DNA of 64,000 nt from Toxotes chatareus (lineage: Eukaryota > Chordata > Actinopteri > Toxotidae). Both the position numbers and the translations under genes were made by a program. Position 1 is the first letter of the stretch. Every line of letters begins with the position of its first letter. The notes under the pieces were generated by a model that saw only the letters and a program-made list of their open reading frames with translations, was not told where the DNA came from and did not search any database. Location: contig CM028895.1 of the NCBI GenBank assembly GCA_016801885.1, positions 6,906,001 to 6,970,000 on the forward strand, read 5' to 3'. Positions 34,383-48,912 of the stretch are shown piece after piece.

Positions 34383-34964
34383 TCACGAGGTCTGACACAC
34401 ACACACACACACTCACTAACTTTGTCTGTTTTTGCAGGGGTAGTGCTGTGTGAAGGGAGGGAAGAAGCTGGTGTCTGGTTTTAAACTGATGCAGGTTTCG
34501 TGGTGACCAATGACAGGGCAGAAGAGCTGGGCCTGGGTGGTGAACACCCCCGTCATGCACTTTGCTCGTGGGGATGGGTTTCCTCTCTTGATGTTGGAGG
34601 GGACAAAGCAAAACACAAACATAATGACACCCGGGCCAGCGAGCGGACATGGGAGAAAAACTTAATGACTGCTCCTTCCCACTCATTTTTCACTGTCAGA
34701 AGTTGTTGATTTATTAACTTCAGACCTAATGTCTTAAAATACGGTAGAAGAAAATGTATCTTAGAACTAAAATAAAAGAAATGTTTCTACAAAGGGATAT
34801 TTGTTATTTACATCTGTTGTTTACTCAATAAAATTTAGCAAGCTATCATACAGTTACAGTTTTTCTTATTTCTCTTGGATCCGCTGTGCTGAACACTGTT
34901 CCTCTTTCTCAGTGCAGATGACTTAAGAGCCCATTCCCTTGATAGAAAACCATTTTTTTCAGTG

Positions 34965-35710
34965 ATGCACCTGCAGTTTCGGATACATCACTTAAGTACA
35001 AGTAACAGTACAGTAACTGTAAAAATTTAAGTGCAAGTAAAAGTCCTGCATTTAAAGTTTTTATACAGGTTAAAGTATAGACGTATTATCAAAACAGAAC
35101 CCGAACGAAAAGAGAGAGAATATTGGACTTAGATTTATCAGGTGGCCAGAAACAAAACTCCAAATGAATGATAATACTGGGGATGATATATCAGGGTTGT
35201 ATTCTCAGTTTGCTTCCATTGCCCCCAAGTGGCAAGAAAAAACAACCTGTTGAAGTCTTAAGTAAAGATAATGGAAAGTGCAAGTAAAGCAGCCAAAAAG
35301 AAAAAATCCTCATGAAAAGTCATGTCATCATCTGCCGCTTATCCAGGTCCAGGCCCAGGTCGCAGGGGCAACTCCTGCCCAGTCCACAATGCACCGAAGT
35401 CCTACAGCACCTCTCACAGGTGGTGAGCCCATGGGAAGTGGTGCCATCCAGAGTGGGACTCAAACCCACAACCCTGAAAGATTGAGTCTCATGCTCTACC
35501 ACCTGAGCTAACCGGTCAGCCTCATGAAAAGTCATGCAAACATATTACAAATCAGGATAATTGGCAAATAAATGCACTGGAGCAAGAACTACATTATTTC
35601 TTTCTGTCATGTAGTAGGATTGTACTGTAAAGCAGCAATAAATTGAAATACTGAAGTAGAAGTACGCAAAAATTATACTCAGCCACGGAAGTTGAACTTT
35701 CCACCAGTGT
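34965..35710. repeat. Dispersed teleost repeat ('aagtacaagtaacagtac' family), split by a SINE
   Basis: The left part holds 'aagtgcaagtaaaagtcctgc' style text. The right part holds 'tactgaagtagaagtacgca' and ends 'aactttccaccagtgta'. The two parts flank the SINE at 35308-35536 and read as one older element. Confidence 0.5.
35308..35536 (-). mobile_element. tRNA-Lys-derived SINE with perfect 17-bp target-site duplication
   Basis: The direct repeat CCTCATGAAAAGTCATG occurs at 35308-35324 and 35520-35536. The 195-bp body between them reads on the minus strand: a tRNA-like head with A box TAGCTCAGGTGG and B box GGTTTGAGTCC, resembling tRNA-Lys (GTTAGCTCAGGTGGTAGAGC), a short body, and a tail ending GGATAAGCGGCAGATGATGA. 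Perfect duplications indicate a fairly recent insertion. Confidence 0.85.
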
Positions 35711-38700
35711 ATCCAGAAAAGGAAGGTGTGGCCTCTTTGAAGTTTGGCTCGCTCCTGCACATTGTCATTCCACCCATGACCCCTGCAGACAGTAGGTGTA
35801 GCTGCTGATCAGGTTACTTCAGAGTTCAGGTCCTTTTCCATCAACTGTTTGTCTTGAGTCACCCTGACATACTGTACATGCCTCTCTTTCATTTCCCACT
35901 GGAAACTATCCAAGCTTACGCCTCCTCTGATTGACCTGCAGGTTCTGATCCAGTAAGTGGCTCCCACAGTGAGTGTGGTGACAGTCTGAGGCCTCTCACC
36001 AAATTACCCCAGGCCAGAGGTCCTTCATTTGGGCCAAGAGCCTTATGAATGAGCAGAGGAGTTAATCACTGCCAGCAACACATTTCTGTTTGTCTTGGAG
36101 CTGAGAGCAGTGGAGGTTTTCCCAGACCCTTTGGGAAATTACTTCCAAATGTTGAGAGATATCAAAAACTCTGCAGCGCTGCTAGCACTAATCTACTCGT
36201 GCTGACTCATTACTCAATCTTTTGCACTACAAAGTTTATGCAGTAATATTTGGCAGACAGTGGAGGCTTTTTCAAAGGGTGGAGCCATAGTGTCACTCTT
36301 GCTCTTACACTCTTTTTTTTTTTTCTTTTTAAAGACAAGTGAGCTAGGGGCAACCTGAACAGCATGGGAGGATTTGTGGTCCAACTGCCACAGTCATTCA
36401 TTCATGACGGCTACAGATACTCCCTCACACCAGCTTCCTCTTATTTTAGCTTTTGTCTGTTTTATTGGATTCCAGACTATTTATTACAGAACAAACTGTG
36501 GCTTTTTGACCCTTACCATTCAACTAATTATTTTTGCCTCCAGAGGATCTATGTAGGCCCTGAGAAATGTTTGTAAAGAGGTGAAACTGGAATTATTAAC
36601 CCATTATTATGTCTATAATTTTTGATCGTGAGCCCTGAGCATCAGCGTTTCTCTTCGGTCAGAGTTTTGACAGAGAGCATGAGAACTGTTTGCATAGTCA
36701 AGTCTGTTCAATAACAGTAAACGCTCTCAGTCTCACATTTCACAGCAGGGTGTCCCAGAGGTACCAGTGCTCTTAGGTTGTTACTTTTGTCAACATTTCT
36801 TACTCTAAGTTTGCTTATGCATGATCCAGCTCCAGATTCTTGATTAGATAAATGCTTTTAAGCCTGGAGGCTGATGGTGGTAACATCTCTTGTTCGTCAA
36901 GTAACAGCATGTAACTCCCCGTAAAACCTGTTGTTTGTTCTCCGTTGAATGTTTGTATTCTTCTGGTTGCGTACCAGTCGTCAACACATCCGCTCACTCG
37001 CTTTAAATTCTTTGGACAATTCCTTGCTTTATTCACACATTAGCTGGGAGAAGTAAATGGCACAGTCCGGAGAAAATATAAAAATCCTCTGAGAGCTACT
37101 GTGACTGACTATCTGTAGTATATTTCCTGGCTTACAAGCATGAAAATGGTTAGCTCCTCAGTTTTGGATAAATGCTTGCTTTGAGGTTTTTGTTTGCATC
37201 CTCTTTTCATGCTGTACACACAGGACAATAGTTGTGTTTTAGGCAATTGGAGCTCAAAGAGGAGTTTATCATTGACCTTTGTAATGTTGTGTTACATCAA
37301 AAATGTCTCATTTTCAGTTTTCTAATAAGCCCTGGCAGTTTCACGTGGAATAATTTGGCAGTTTCATCAAACAAACGGTATCAGTGCCGTTGGGGGAAAG
37401 AAAGTGTTGGCTTGTTTAGGCTCCCAGAGTCTGAAAAGGTTTGAGCATTAAAGCAAAGCACGAAGAAAAAACAGCTAAGTATTATTTTATCAGCTCAAAT
37501 CAGTTTGAATCCAGCCTCCCTGTGAACTTCACATTCCAGGAAGGCCATTAAGAGATTTATCTCAACCCCACCGTAAAGCGCAGATTTGTGGAAAATAAAC
37601 AAGCCATCAGGCCTAAATGCGCTCCGTCCTTTGTCTCAGATCCCCACGTGCCATTATGCAACCTACATGACTACACAAAACTCTCTGATGTCCTGCGCTG
37701 CAGTGAAACCAGACTGACTGTACACATGATACTCTGTTCACTTGGCCCATCTGTCACAACCGTGATTCTCACTGCAATGGCGAGATGACTCGGTGAGTGT
37801 AAGGGATCAAAGAGTGAAGGAGCTGGATGATAGATGACTACTTTAGCTCACATTAGTTTTTTTTGCGTCAGGACATTCCTGGACAGTTAGTCTGCCACAT
37901 AAAAGGTCAAACTGAGCCTCATGCATTTTCTTATAATTGCATTTTGATGAAGGAAAAAGGAAAAAGTTTTGACTTTTATCTGAGTTGTTCAAAGGTCAGT
38001 TCCTATGATGGCAAAGTTTAATTTATTTATAGAAATTTCTTACAGTGGATACAAGTTTAGCACATACTAACAACTGACACGCTGTCATTCATTTAACTTC
38101 ATTAAAGTACATTTTTCTCAGTATATTCACTTGTTATTTTGACTGCCTTGTCTTGTGTGGGAGGTACCACCTTGCAGCTGATATTTTGCTATGGATATTC
38201 CTCTGTGTGGCTGTGTTTGTTCAGCTCTTTCTCATGCAAAGGTCAACTCCACACGCATCGTTACTGTGTGCCCCAGCTCCTAACATATTAACTTCTTATC
38301 ACTTGTAATGAGGACCTGTATGTCTTCACAAGGAATCCTCTTTTCACACCGCATGCTACGGACCTCTGCGCTCGTGTGAAGCTATGTACATGCCTCTTTT
38401 TGGTTACTCAGGGGATCAACTCTGCATTCCTCAGTTTGGAGGATCCCTCCATATAGAGATATGTATATGGCTGATTAGAAGCAGAGGCCAGTTGGTGTGG
38501 CAGACAAAACCCAGGTCTGCTCGCCTCATTAATCAAAACTGTAAAACAGCTATGTAACGTCACATACAGCTTTCCACATAAATGTGCGTGAGCTCCACAC
38601 AGCCTTGCATGTGTAGTATCTTGAATAATCCAGCCAGATTTATGAGGCCTGATTAATAAATTCCTCCTCGAGTGAATGCTGACCTCACCTCGAAGGGAGG

Positions 38701-41700
38701 CAGTGGAGATACTTTGAAGTCTTCTGTGAAGCCGATGCATCCATTGGGAAAATGTTTGTTGTTGACGTGTCTGTTTTCAGTCTGTTGCAGGTTCAGAGCA
38801 GAGCTGCAGGTTTGTCCTGCCTGTAGAGCTCAGAATGCCCAAAACTGGAAGTTAAAAATATGACGTGTTTGATTGTGAAGTGATATTTATCTGGGTCTGT
38901 GTGGAGCTGTGAGAGAAGTAAACTCGTGAATAAAATGGGTGTATTGATGTACTTGAGATCTTTTATCAAAACCGACTGACTGGAGATATTACAAACAAAA
39001 TCTGGATTGTGGCGTACAGGTCAATATTTCGGAACATGTATCTCTGATAGATAATTTAGTGGATAACACTTTACTCTGAAGCATTCCACCTGAGAAATGA
39101 GCAAGGAATTAGTCCATGACTTTGAATTGTATTCAGATCTGTGGCACACATTTCACATTTCCAGCTGCAGTGTTTCTGTTTTCCTTGGACTGGCAAGTAT
39201 TTCACCGAAGGGTGTTGAAACTCTGGTGCAATGTGACGGCAGGAGCGGAGGTCAGTGTTAGGTGGGTTAAAGAATTCGTCGCTCAGTGGCTTGGCTGCGA
39301 GGGGATCCGGTCTCTTCTTATTTCAATGGAACATAGGGATGAATCGTGTGTTGTATGTTATTTCCCCTGATACAAATCTGTTTAATTTTGTATTCATTCT
39401 GAAAGTTCTCCCTAAAACAAGTGAGAAACTCCAAGTGGATGAACTCATTTCACTTGTTTACTAAGGGAATAGCATTTAAACAAAGTGCTATAATTTAATT
39501 AACATATTTATAATTTTACTGTCTTAATCCCGTAATATTTTCAAATTCAAAGTCTAAAGCTCTGACTTTGCTTTTCTATGAGCTTTATTTATATATTACC
39601 TATATTATACCTATATTTTTTATATAATACTAAGTAACATGTTGAGTTTTCCTCAAGAAGCCAAATCTTGAGGTCCTTGGCCTCAACATTTCATTCTCAA
39701 CACCCCTGATGCATCATGGGGGCGTGAGCAGGAATGCAGAGGATGATAGTGCATAGACACTCCTCCTTTCATCCCTGGGCTGCAATCTCACCACACCCCC
39801 CTGAACGTACACCGCCCCTTGTTTCCTGTGGCTGGGGCAGAGGGGAACAATTGCACTCCCTGATAAGCCCGCTCGGAGGGAAGCCTATGCAGCCGCGTAA
39901 TCACCATTTTAGATGCTAGTAATCAAGAACAATCACAAGCTCTCATCATGTTTATGTTGCGGTGGCCTTTTATGCTTTTTAAGTGACAGGCAATTATTTC
40001 CCTATATAGCATCCAGCAGTGTTTTACGTCACTTCTGTATGTGCTCGGGTTAGGAAGGCACACATCTGGTCGAACTGTGGAGTTTCAGGTATGATGGAGG
40101 GAAACTAATCAAATAGAGACCAAATAGAAACATTTAAGCCAAGAATAAATGATCAAATAAGGTCTCGATAAGAGGAATGCCTCTCTGTCAGTCGGACATT
40201 GCCCGTTCATAACATGAACATGCGCCCTTTACACCAAGCACCTATGTACTTAAAAGGCTTTGCCCACAACTGCAGATGCTGATAGGCAGCGCTGTTTGAA
40301 GACGGCTGACAGCACTCAAATGTTTAACAGGTGTGTGGAGGATTTAGCGCCGTGCCTATCGCGTTACCGTGGGATGTGCCACAGACATCAGTCAAAACAG
40401 AGTGCAGACAGAGGAGCGTGCGTACAGGTTGAACACTGTGGGACCAAAGACACATGTGTTATGCATTTTTCCATGACACCAGGAAGATGTGCTGTAACTG
40501 ACCACCTGAAGCCGCTTGTGCTTTTTAAAGACCTTTTTTTTTTTTTTTTTTTAGGGTTAAACATTTAAATAAACTCTGCTTTTAGCTGCAGGGTATGCCG
40601 TTTGCTTGCAGCTGCATAACTGAATTAAAGATGCACCAAATTTTGAGCATTCACAAAAGATTAGAAGAGAAAGATGTTCTGTGTAGTAATTAGAATTGCA
40701 TACTTCTTTGATGGCATTAGCTGGCTTCCTGTCAAAGTTTGGCTCCATGACGACTTATTATGTCTCCAAGTACAAGTCAGGCTATGCTTACTGTTTACAG
40801 CTACAGTATGCTGTCTATTTGAGGGAGTATTGTAATAGGCCAGCTGTAGAGAGACAGTGGAGGGGGGTGAGGGTAGCTCAGTTATTTTGCGGTGTCGTGG
40901 GACTTCTTTTATTTACTCACACACAGAGATAAGTCTTTGCTTTACTTTCTAGTTTCCTCAATTACAAAGATAACACAAGCAAGTAGTGGTCCCAGGCCAC
41001 TGTAAGCATGAAATGTATGATAAAACTCTATTAAATTTTAATTCTGACATTTCTTCAGGTAGAGAGAAGAACAAGAAGCGCATTCAAACAGCGGCGATGT
41101 GTGACAGGTCAAGAGCTAGACTGGATCTCATAATGTCACTGCTAAACTGCATTTTCCTTTTCACTTTTAAATGTCAAGCTGATTGTATGCATAGCAGAGT
41201 AATTGTATGAGTGGAGATACATTTAAGAACACATAGTACCATTGCTGTTGTTTTTTTTTTTTTTTTATTTCCCACTGTCCTTTTCCTCATACGTTTAAAT
41301 CCACTCAGCCTGAAAGGAACTGCTGTCGTATTATTGTTGGATGAAAACCTTTGGTAGCTTCCTCTGCAGCACATCCTGATGTCATGCTGCTTTTTAAACG
41401 CAGGGCCTCCCTGCAGTGATGTTGTAATTGCTTTATCTAGTGCAGGCTTCTTTAAATGACGCCTAATTGAGGGCCCTCACCGCACCCTTTCCTCATGCAG
41501 CAATCAACCTGCCATGTTATCACTGCATCTTAATAAAAACTAAAATGATTGGGCCACAACCCAGGACTTCCCATAGAAATAGGAAAACCAAGGAGGAGGG
41601 GAGGAAAAAAAAAAAAGAAAGAAAGGCAACCGAGAAAACATCCTGACTTAAACGACATGGGGAGTGGACTTTGAATGCACAGGATGTAGAGAGATTGGTG

Positions 41701-42549
41701 GTTTGAAGAGAGTTGGTGAAATAGAGAAAGGAAAGAGAGAAAATAACTTGTCACGCAAACGGCGGCACAGACCACACAACTGGGAGGAGCTTTGTGTATA
41801 TGTTATAATTAATGAGTCTTGTTAAACCTACAGTATTTGAAATATTTACGCTCTGCAGGATCGTTTGGCATCCAGTAGAAACAAAGGACAGTCATTCAAG
41901 TTTCAGCTGTGTAATAGAATGTTGATTAAATCCAGTTTACTGATATATTTACTTGCATTCAGTTTTAACTGTTTAAATGTTCGCCCACATGTTGGTTATT
42001 ATAGGAGGTATGTTAATTACATAAGGACCATTTACTGTATATGACCTTTTACTGTATAAGAGAGACCATGTGTTTGTCCTCCCCTCTTAAAACGTTTCTC
42101 ATGACAGTTTTACACCTCAAGCCAAATCTTTGATAGCGACACAATAAATTTGGAAAGACACGGTTAATTTCAAATGTAACAAACCATGGTTGGGTTATAC
42201 AATCAGCTTGATGTGATAATATTTGCAATTTTCTCAGAAGGTATGTGTTTATATATGCGTGCGTGCATGCAGTGTTGGTTTAAGTTCTGCGTTCTGGGAG
42301 GCATACTGAAACTTTAACCTTTAAATATTCTGTTGCATACATTCTCAGCCATTGTGATTACAGCATCCAGATTTATTATTATCATATGTCAGTGATATTT
42401 ACTTATTAATCTATGCTCAGTAGATTGAAAGCGAAGTTTTAAAGATAGGATTTTTATACAGGACCTTTATTGAACTTACTGTACATAAAAGTGAAGTTTT
42501 TCTTTGAGTCAAAAGGCAAAGCTTTTGATTTACAAGTGAATCCATGTTA

Positions 42550-42850
42550 CAACCATCACCTTTGGACATGAACTTTGACAAGTGGAGCCAATTGAGGTGG
42601 TTCAGGCATCTGATCACTCCATTCCATTTGAGGTTTCCCAGGCACATCCAATGGGTAGGAGGCCCCAGGGTGGACCCAGAATACATTGAGACTACATATC
42701 TCATATGGCCTGGGAACGCCTCAGGGTCCCCCAGGAGGATCTGGAAAGTGTTGCTGGGGAGAGGGACGTCTGGACTACCTTGTGTAAACCTGCTGCCACT
42801 GCGACCTGACTCTGCATAAGCAGTATAAAATGGATGGGAGGGATAGATTC
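42550..42850 (+). mobile_element. 3' end of a non-LTR retrotransposon (LINE, Rex/L2-type), 5' truncated
   Basis: 'ttgaggtggttcaggcatctg', 'tatggcctgggaacgcctcag' and 'ggggagagggacgtctgg' match the last coding stretch and tail of LINEs abundant in teleosts. The translated relic (FRHLITPFHLRF, then WPGNASGSPRRIW) carries many substitutions, and it ends in a 'atggatggga' tail typical of these elements. Exact family is uncertain. Confidence 0.65.
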
Positions 42851-45800
42851 ATTTTATTGTTGACTGGATCTTCCACTTTTTAAAAAAAGTTTCAGCTGGA
42901 GTGAAACATTTTCGCGTCCTAGGCCTTATCGAATCTCATTCACAAACCTGCAGCGTCAAGAGGAAAAAGGAGAGAGACTTAAGGGAAATAACAGAAAGAA
43001 CTGACTAAAGACATTAAGCTGCCACACAACTACACAGACACGTTCCAGCTTTTGTAATGCTCAAATTAATGTAAATAATGTAATCATATGAATGTAATTG
43101 ATTTTAATATAATTTAATGATATTGCTCTTTTTCCAGTGGACAAATTAAACCTTTAATTCTTGACCTTAAGAACAAATATCTCATCTCAAGTAAGTAAAA
43201 GCAACTATTCAGCAGAAGCCCCCAGAATTATATCCTTATTGGGTGATTCTGCCCCTGACAGTAACAATGCAGGAAGTAGAGTGACCTTCATGTTGTGAGA
43301 CAGAGAGTTAAAGTGTGGTACTTGACCATCATGTGGTTGCCTATATGGTTAGTGCAGTTCCACAGAGGGTTGGAAATCTTTTTTATTTAAGACAAACCAT
43401 AACTCTTTGTATGGCTGGGAACTGCAAGAGTTAAACGAGAAAATAGATGTTTTTATTTTTTTCTTGGTAATTTGGGTGAACCGACCTTTTAAATTACATA
43501 CATTCATCTATAGAGAACAATGGGAATACTTCACATTCCTATGGTAAACTGCGTAGTAACAGCTGCAGTTGTTTATAATAGACAGAAACATAAATTAGAC
43601 AGTGATCATGACACTTGTTTACCAAGCTCGGTGTTCCCTGTTGTTTATGACTGTAAAGCTTTCAGTGGTGAGCAGCAGAGATCTCTGATTATGCAAGTAT
43701 GGACATAATTACCTGCTATGAATCTCTCCCAGGCTCACTCGTTTATGTTCCCCATGAAACTCTGGCATGCCACAGTGAAAATATATATTTTCTCCCTCAG
43801 CCAGATGTAGGTGTTTCTCGTGATAAATCATTTTTCTTGTCTGGAACTGATAGCAAGTCATTTGAATAAATCTAGATAAATCTATGAATCCACAAAATCT
43901 ATTTTGCTTTTAATCCTATTGTAGCTCCAGGGGTTGTTGGACAACTACTACTGATTTATCACATAATGCAATCTAGGCTTTAGCATTAAGAGCGAACACC
44001 TGAATTGAAATTGGGGGAATAAAAATGAAAAACATATTATCTAGCCAAGTACAGATCAAATATCCGCAAGTATTACTCCTCCTGTTTTATCGAGGATACT
44101 TTGGGAGCTGGCTTGTGTTGGCTTGGGGGAGCTGTGTGTCCCAGAATGCCAACCAGAGCCAATGGCAGCAATTTTGAGCCAGGCTTAGGACTGTTATTAT
44201 ATTGCTTCATTCATTTTCTTTTTTTTTAAGACAAGATAGCAACCATTTTGGTCAGCTTGTCCAAATAATGATAACAATAACACTAATAATAATAAGAAAA
44301 AATAAGGATAGTAAAAATGATGACAGTGACAGTGTTTGGAGATGTGAGGACCCACCTGCCAGGTAAGACCGGCGGTCATTTGAGCAGCTGGGCTCCCAAG
44401 ATGACCAGCCGGTCAATGTGCGTCATCATTCTGGAAGAACAGTCTTATCTCAGCAAGCCCTTTAGGCAACTAATTTCCCAGTGGCTCTGTCCGTAGCATT
44501 TTCATATATAATTACTTTTGGAAGATATAATTTTTTAAATTGACAAAATACTCAGATATTTCTAACTCACTTTTAATGTGCAGATTTCTACATGACTGCA
44601 TAAATGAATAAAACAAATTGTGAAGTATAATATCATTCCTATCATTTGGCCTCTTCATGTTATTTAAAGGTTATCATGCTTGTGATGATACAGTAACCAG
44701 CTAGTGGTTGCTAAAAACGTAACAAGGAATTTACATGCAAACTTAGTGAAGGATTTACAACTAGCTGGTGCAACCCAGTCCTGAACCTCTTTCCAGGAAG
44801 ACCTGATCTTTCGAACTATCGTCTCTCATGTCACATAACTGCTGTACTAGGAATGCATCGGCTGCCGCTGAAATAATGAACCGTGAGTGATTGACCCTTG
44901 CATGACCAAGCCATTCCTGAGTGAAGCATATGGATTTGGTCCCTGCATCTGTCTGACACCGGCTAATGGCAAACAGATTTACCAGGATGAGAAAAAGGAA
45001 TGCTCTCCTGGTCTTCTGTGTAAATGTCAGGCCCGGCAAACGTCTGTGTCAGATTACTGTGGCAGCAGCGATAAGCAGATGTAAAGACCTGTGGGGCTTA
45101 TTTATTATTAAGGCCAAGAGTGGGGAAAAATAGCCAGAGAAACTGCAGTGAGAACAGCGCTCTGGAGAAAATAATGCGCAGCTCTCATGCAACATTTGTC
45201 AGGGTGTTAGGCTTCCCTCATGTTACAACACACCAAGATGGACAGTTCATGAATTTTTCCCAGACAGCAATTTTAAGGAATTTCATACAGAAATATATTT
45301 CAGGAAAATGTATAGTATGAGAGTTGACGTGGAAGTTTGCATAAGGGGTAGAGACCATTTCTGATCCTTTGAAAAAAACAAAAAACGAAGGCATCTCTGC
45401 ACAGTTTCTGAACAGAAATGTATTTGATTATGAGCACAGTAATAATAGATCTGGTTGACTTGACGTTGCAGTATGTTGGTGAATGACATGCACTCTATCC
45501 CAGGGGTGTGACAGTACATCACGGCACAATATACTGTGACACAAAAATGTGAGTCATGACATTCTGCATCCTTTGTTGGCATGGTAATGTTAATATTACC
45601 CCAAAACACTTTCTTAAGACAGCCTATCACCAGAGTCACATTATCACAGGTTCCCAGACAGTTTTAGATAATTAACATTAAGAGTAGTTACATCACTGTA
45701 CAGATTCAGTGTTTTTGAAACAAACCCGGGGGCAATCTGAAGACTCTATCTCCCAGAATATGTTTTTATTTTAGTCTCAATAGGGTGATTTGTTACTGTA

Positions 45801-46633
45801 CAGTTTCATTTAGAAACACAATTCCTCCTTCATCCTCTGGCAGCAGTCACAGGTGCAGCATGGTTCAGGTCAGAGTTCAACAAATTTGAACTTTCAGTGC
45901 ACCCGCCCCCCCTGCTCCACGCATTGCAGGCATTGGCACAGGATCCTTGCAACATGCAACATACACTATAATGTAGGAGGCATGTACAAAAGCTCCTTTT
46001 CACAATAATGTAAAAATGGCTTTAGTAACATCTTTACAGCTTGATCTCCACCTCCAACCTAAAATTGAAAAATGATGACTGTGCTGCTGTGCCCATTCTT
46101 CAGTAAGGTTCAGTCCCCTCTGTCAGCACATCTTTGGGGGCCCCAGCTTCAAAAGTAACAGAGCCAGGAACTCTTTCATCCCGTCTGCCTTTGCACGTGA
46201 TAACACACATACATCAAGTTGCACACTGGGGAGCAGGTGCCCATATGCATTTCTGCCAACTTTAGTTTCCACATGGGATACTCTTTAGTACTCTTGTTAG
46301 CACTAAAGCAGGTACTGTTTTAATGTAGTATTGTGTACTGATTCTTTTTGTTTTATTTTATTCTGACTGAAACATGAACTAAACCTGATCAGTTCTGATT
46401 CTCAAAGGAACCGTTTTGTGTTTGCATTTATTAAATACCACCTGGAGAAGGGAAATACTGCAAAGTCTCAGAAGATTCAGGGTTTGAAGGTGTTTGGAAA
46501 TTGTACCTCCAGACACCTTTGGTATTTACTCTTTATCTTTATGAAGAACATCTTGTTTGGACATGTTTATCCTCAGTTTAGACACAGATCTGCTTGTGTT
46601 TTTTTTTTAATTGCTTGCAACTGAACAGTTTTC

Positions 46634-46973
46634 AGTACCACTTTCTAATGAGGCATCATCCATACCATCATTTATAACAGCATTATTATCCAATAAAAAG
46701 AATAAACACTGGTTAAACAGACCTGTGGAGAGATAAAAAGATTAAACTTAAAATTAAGTGAAAACCAATTCAACAAAGACATAAATAAATAAGACATGAT
46801 TAAAAGAAACATGTAGCTGATTAACAGGAATCACATTCTTCTGACTTACATCCAAAGTTTGTTCTTTTTAATGTTTTTTTAAGACATGGCAAATAACTTT
46901 AGTTCTGCAGATAAAACCATTAGTTACAACTTATAAATTCTTTAAAAAAGATGCCTTATTAGAAAGTGGTACT
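46634..46973. mobile_element. MITE with 24-bp terminal inverted repeats
   Basis: Left end AGTACCACTTTCTAATGAGGCATC (46634-46657) is the reverse complement of 46950-46973 except for one base. The 340-bp interior is AT-rich and non-coding. A target-site duplication is not clear. Confidence 0.7.
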
Positions 46974-48804
46974 TTAGAGGCTGCTTAAAAATGGTAAATT
47001 ATTTCTCAGGTTCTTGAATCCATTTTTGCTCTTGATTTCATTTTTTTTTCACAGCTGTGGTTGTGTGTGAATGAATGTTTTGCTATACATTGTGTTTAGG
47101 ATACACCCACATTAACCATTTCCGTTGCTGCAGGCTTTGGACCCCTCTCCAAATGTTTGTTTAATGTACATTTGCTGCAGGAGCATTGAGTGAGAGTAGC
47201 CATCAAACAGGCAGCGGCTTGGAGAAAGAACAACACCCATTTGCTAATGGCTGACCAGGCCTGTTTTATTTAGCTGGGTATGCTGGGAGAGCTCTGTCTT
47301 TGGCCACTGGTTGAACTCGTAGCCATCACGCTCACTCATAAAACTACAACCACAGTCACACTGACAGGCACTTTAGGAAGCAGTGGCGGCACAAAAGCCC
47401 CATAGTGAGCACCCATACGATAGGTTATGAGGTTCTTAGGACAATAAAGGGAAGTATGTGGCTACTATAGAACGAGCTACAACACACAGATTAGAAATAA
47501 AGTGTTTGCCATGGCTACAGTTCTCCTTCCTTCAGGCCTTTATCAATGAAAGTGATCTGTCAGTGCTTTGGCATGTGAAAAAGGAGATCTGTTTTCAGTG
47601 GGCTTTGGTTCAGATGTTCCCTTGTGCGTGATGAAAGCTTAAGAGGCGACCTGAGGTGCCTGTTAGCGCGTTTTGTTGTCCTGCATCTACAAGCACTCAA
47701 TGAAAGGAAGGAAGCTGCTCAACTACATCGCTCTGCCTTCATTAGAGGCCTCTCTGAATGTTTCTGTGGCACTCTCTGGATAGGAGCTCACTTCACACAG
47801 GTGACACTTCAGTACAGTGCGGACTGGCTGTATGAGCCCTACAGCCCTGATCTGCTAACTAAAGAAAGGGACATATATCATGTATGGGGAATGTGCTTCC
47901 TTCCCATTGGCTCAAAGTAGTAGATGTTAAGAAAACTTCATCAGGGAGTTTATTGCTTGTAAAATTTTGCCCGAGCTGATATTCTGTCAGAGTTTTGATA
48001 AATCTGTCCACATTTCCTCCATGGTTGGTGAAGAAATGCAATATTCAGTAGGAATAGAAATCCAGTTGTCCTGGTGCAGTAAAACCCTCCCATTTGGTTT
48101 TCCATGCATTTTCGACACAAACATAACTATCACTATCAAAGGCTTGTTGACTCGGTCCTATGGAGTATTTCATCTGGGTTTTAAAGGCAGTTGAACACAG
48201 TAAGTCGAGTACAGTTTGCTGCCAGTTTTAAATGGAGTGAGCTCCTTTTTTTCTCAGCATCCTGTTTCTAATCCAGAGGGACCCCGATGTGGTGAGATAA
48301 CAGCTCAGACTAAATGAAATCTCTCTAGTCTGGACAGACTGATATAGCTGATCTCCAAGTGTCCTCCTGCCTTTTTTCTTGCCATGAAAATGTCTTCTTG
48401 TCTGTCTTCCAACTTAGTCCCCTCCCTCTTTCTCTCCTCATCTATCTCTTTATCTTCTTTTTTTCACACTTTTTGTCTCCCTCTTCTCTAACACAGTTTC
48501 ATTAAAAGAAATAGCAAGGGAATTGTTTCCTCTGCACTTGATTATTTTCTACGATTCTAACTCAACCTCTAATGAGGTAACTACACAGCACGAGCCAGTC
48601 TTTTGCTGCAGAAAAGTCAGGATTCACCGGGTTATGTCGTTGATTAATATAAAACCTACACCAGCTTGAACAATGCAGAACATGCCCGTCGTCATCATTT
48701 TTCCTATATTACACAATCTGCTGTTGAGGAAGACAAACTGACGCCACAGTCATAAACATTTTTTGGCCCTGGGACTAACCGCTGAGGCTCGCTGCTGGAG
48801 TTGA

Positions 48805-48912
48805 TAAGCCCCACAGGATGGCACGGCCGCGCTTATCGAACTTGGCCAAGCTGGAGGACCTCTGCTATCGCTGGACCCACTGGCAGAGGAAAAACTCATC
48901 CCCTTATCTCCC
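48805..48912. promoter_or_regulatory. Cluster of GATA motifs in GC-richer island
   Basis: Three GATA sites fall within about 100 bp: GATAAG near 48813, CTTATC near 48833 and CTTATC near 48904, in a GC-richer island about 14 kb upstream of rhag. A distal erythroid enhancer is possible; this is inference. Confidence 0.25.

Noticed and set aside
35440..35519. Functional tRNA-Lys gene on the minus strand
   Set aside because: The A and B boxes are present but the arms are diverged and the sequence continues into a SINE body with a target-site duplication.
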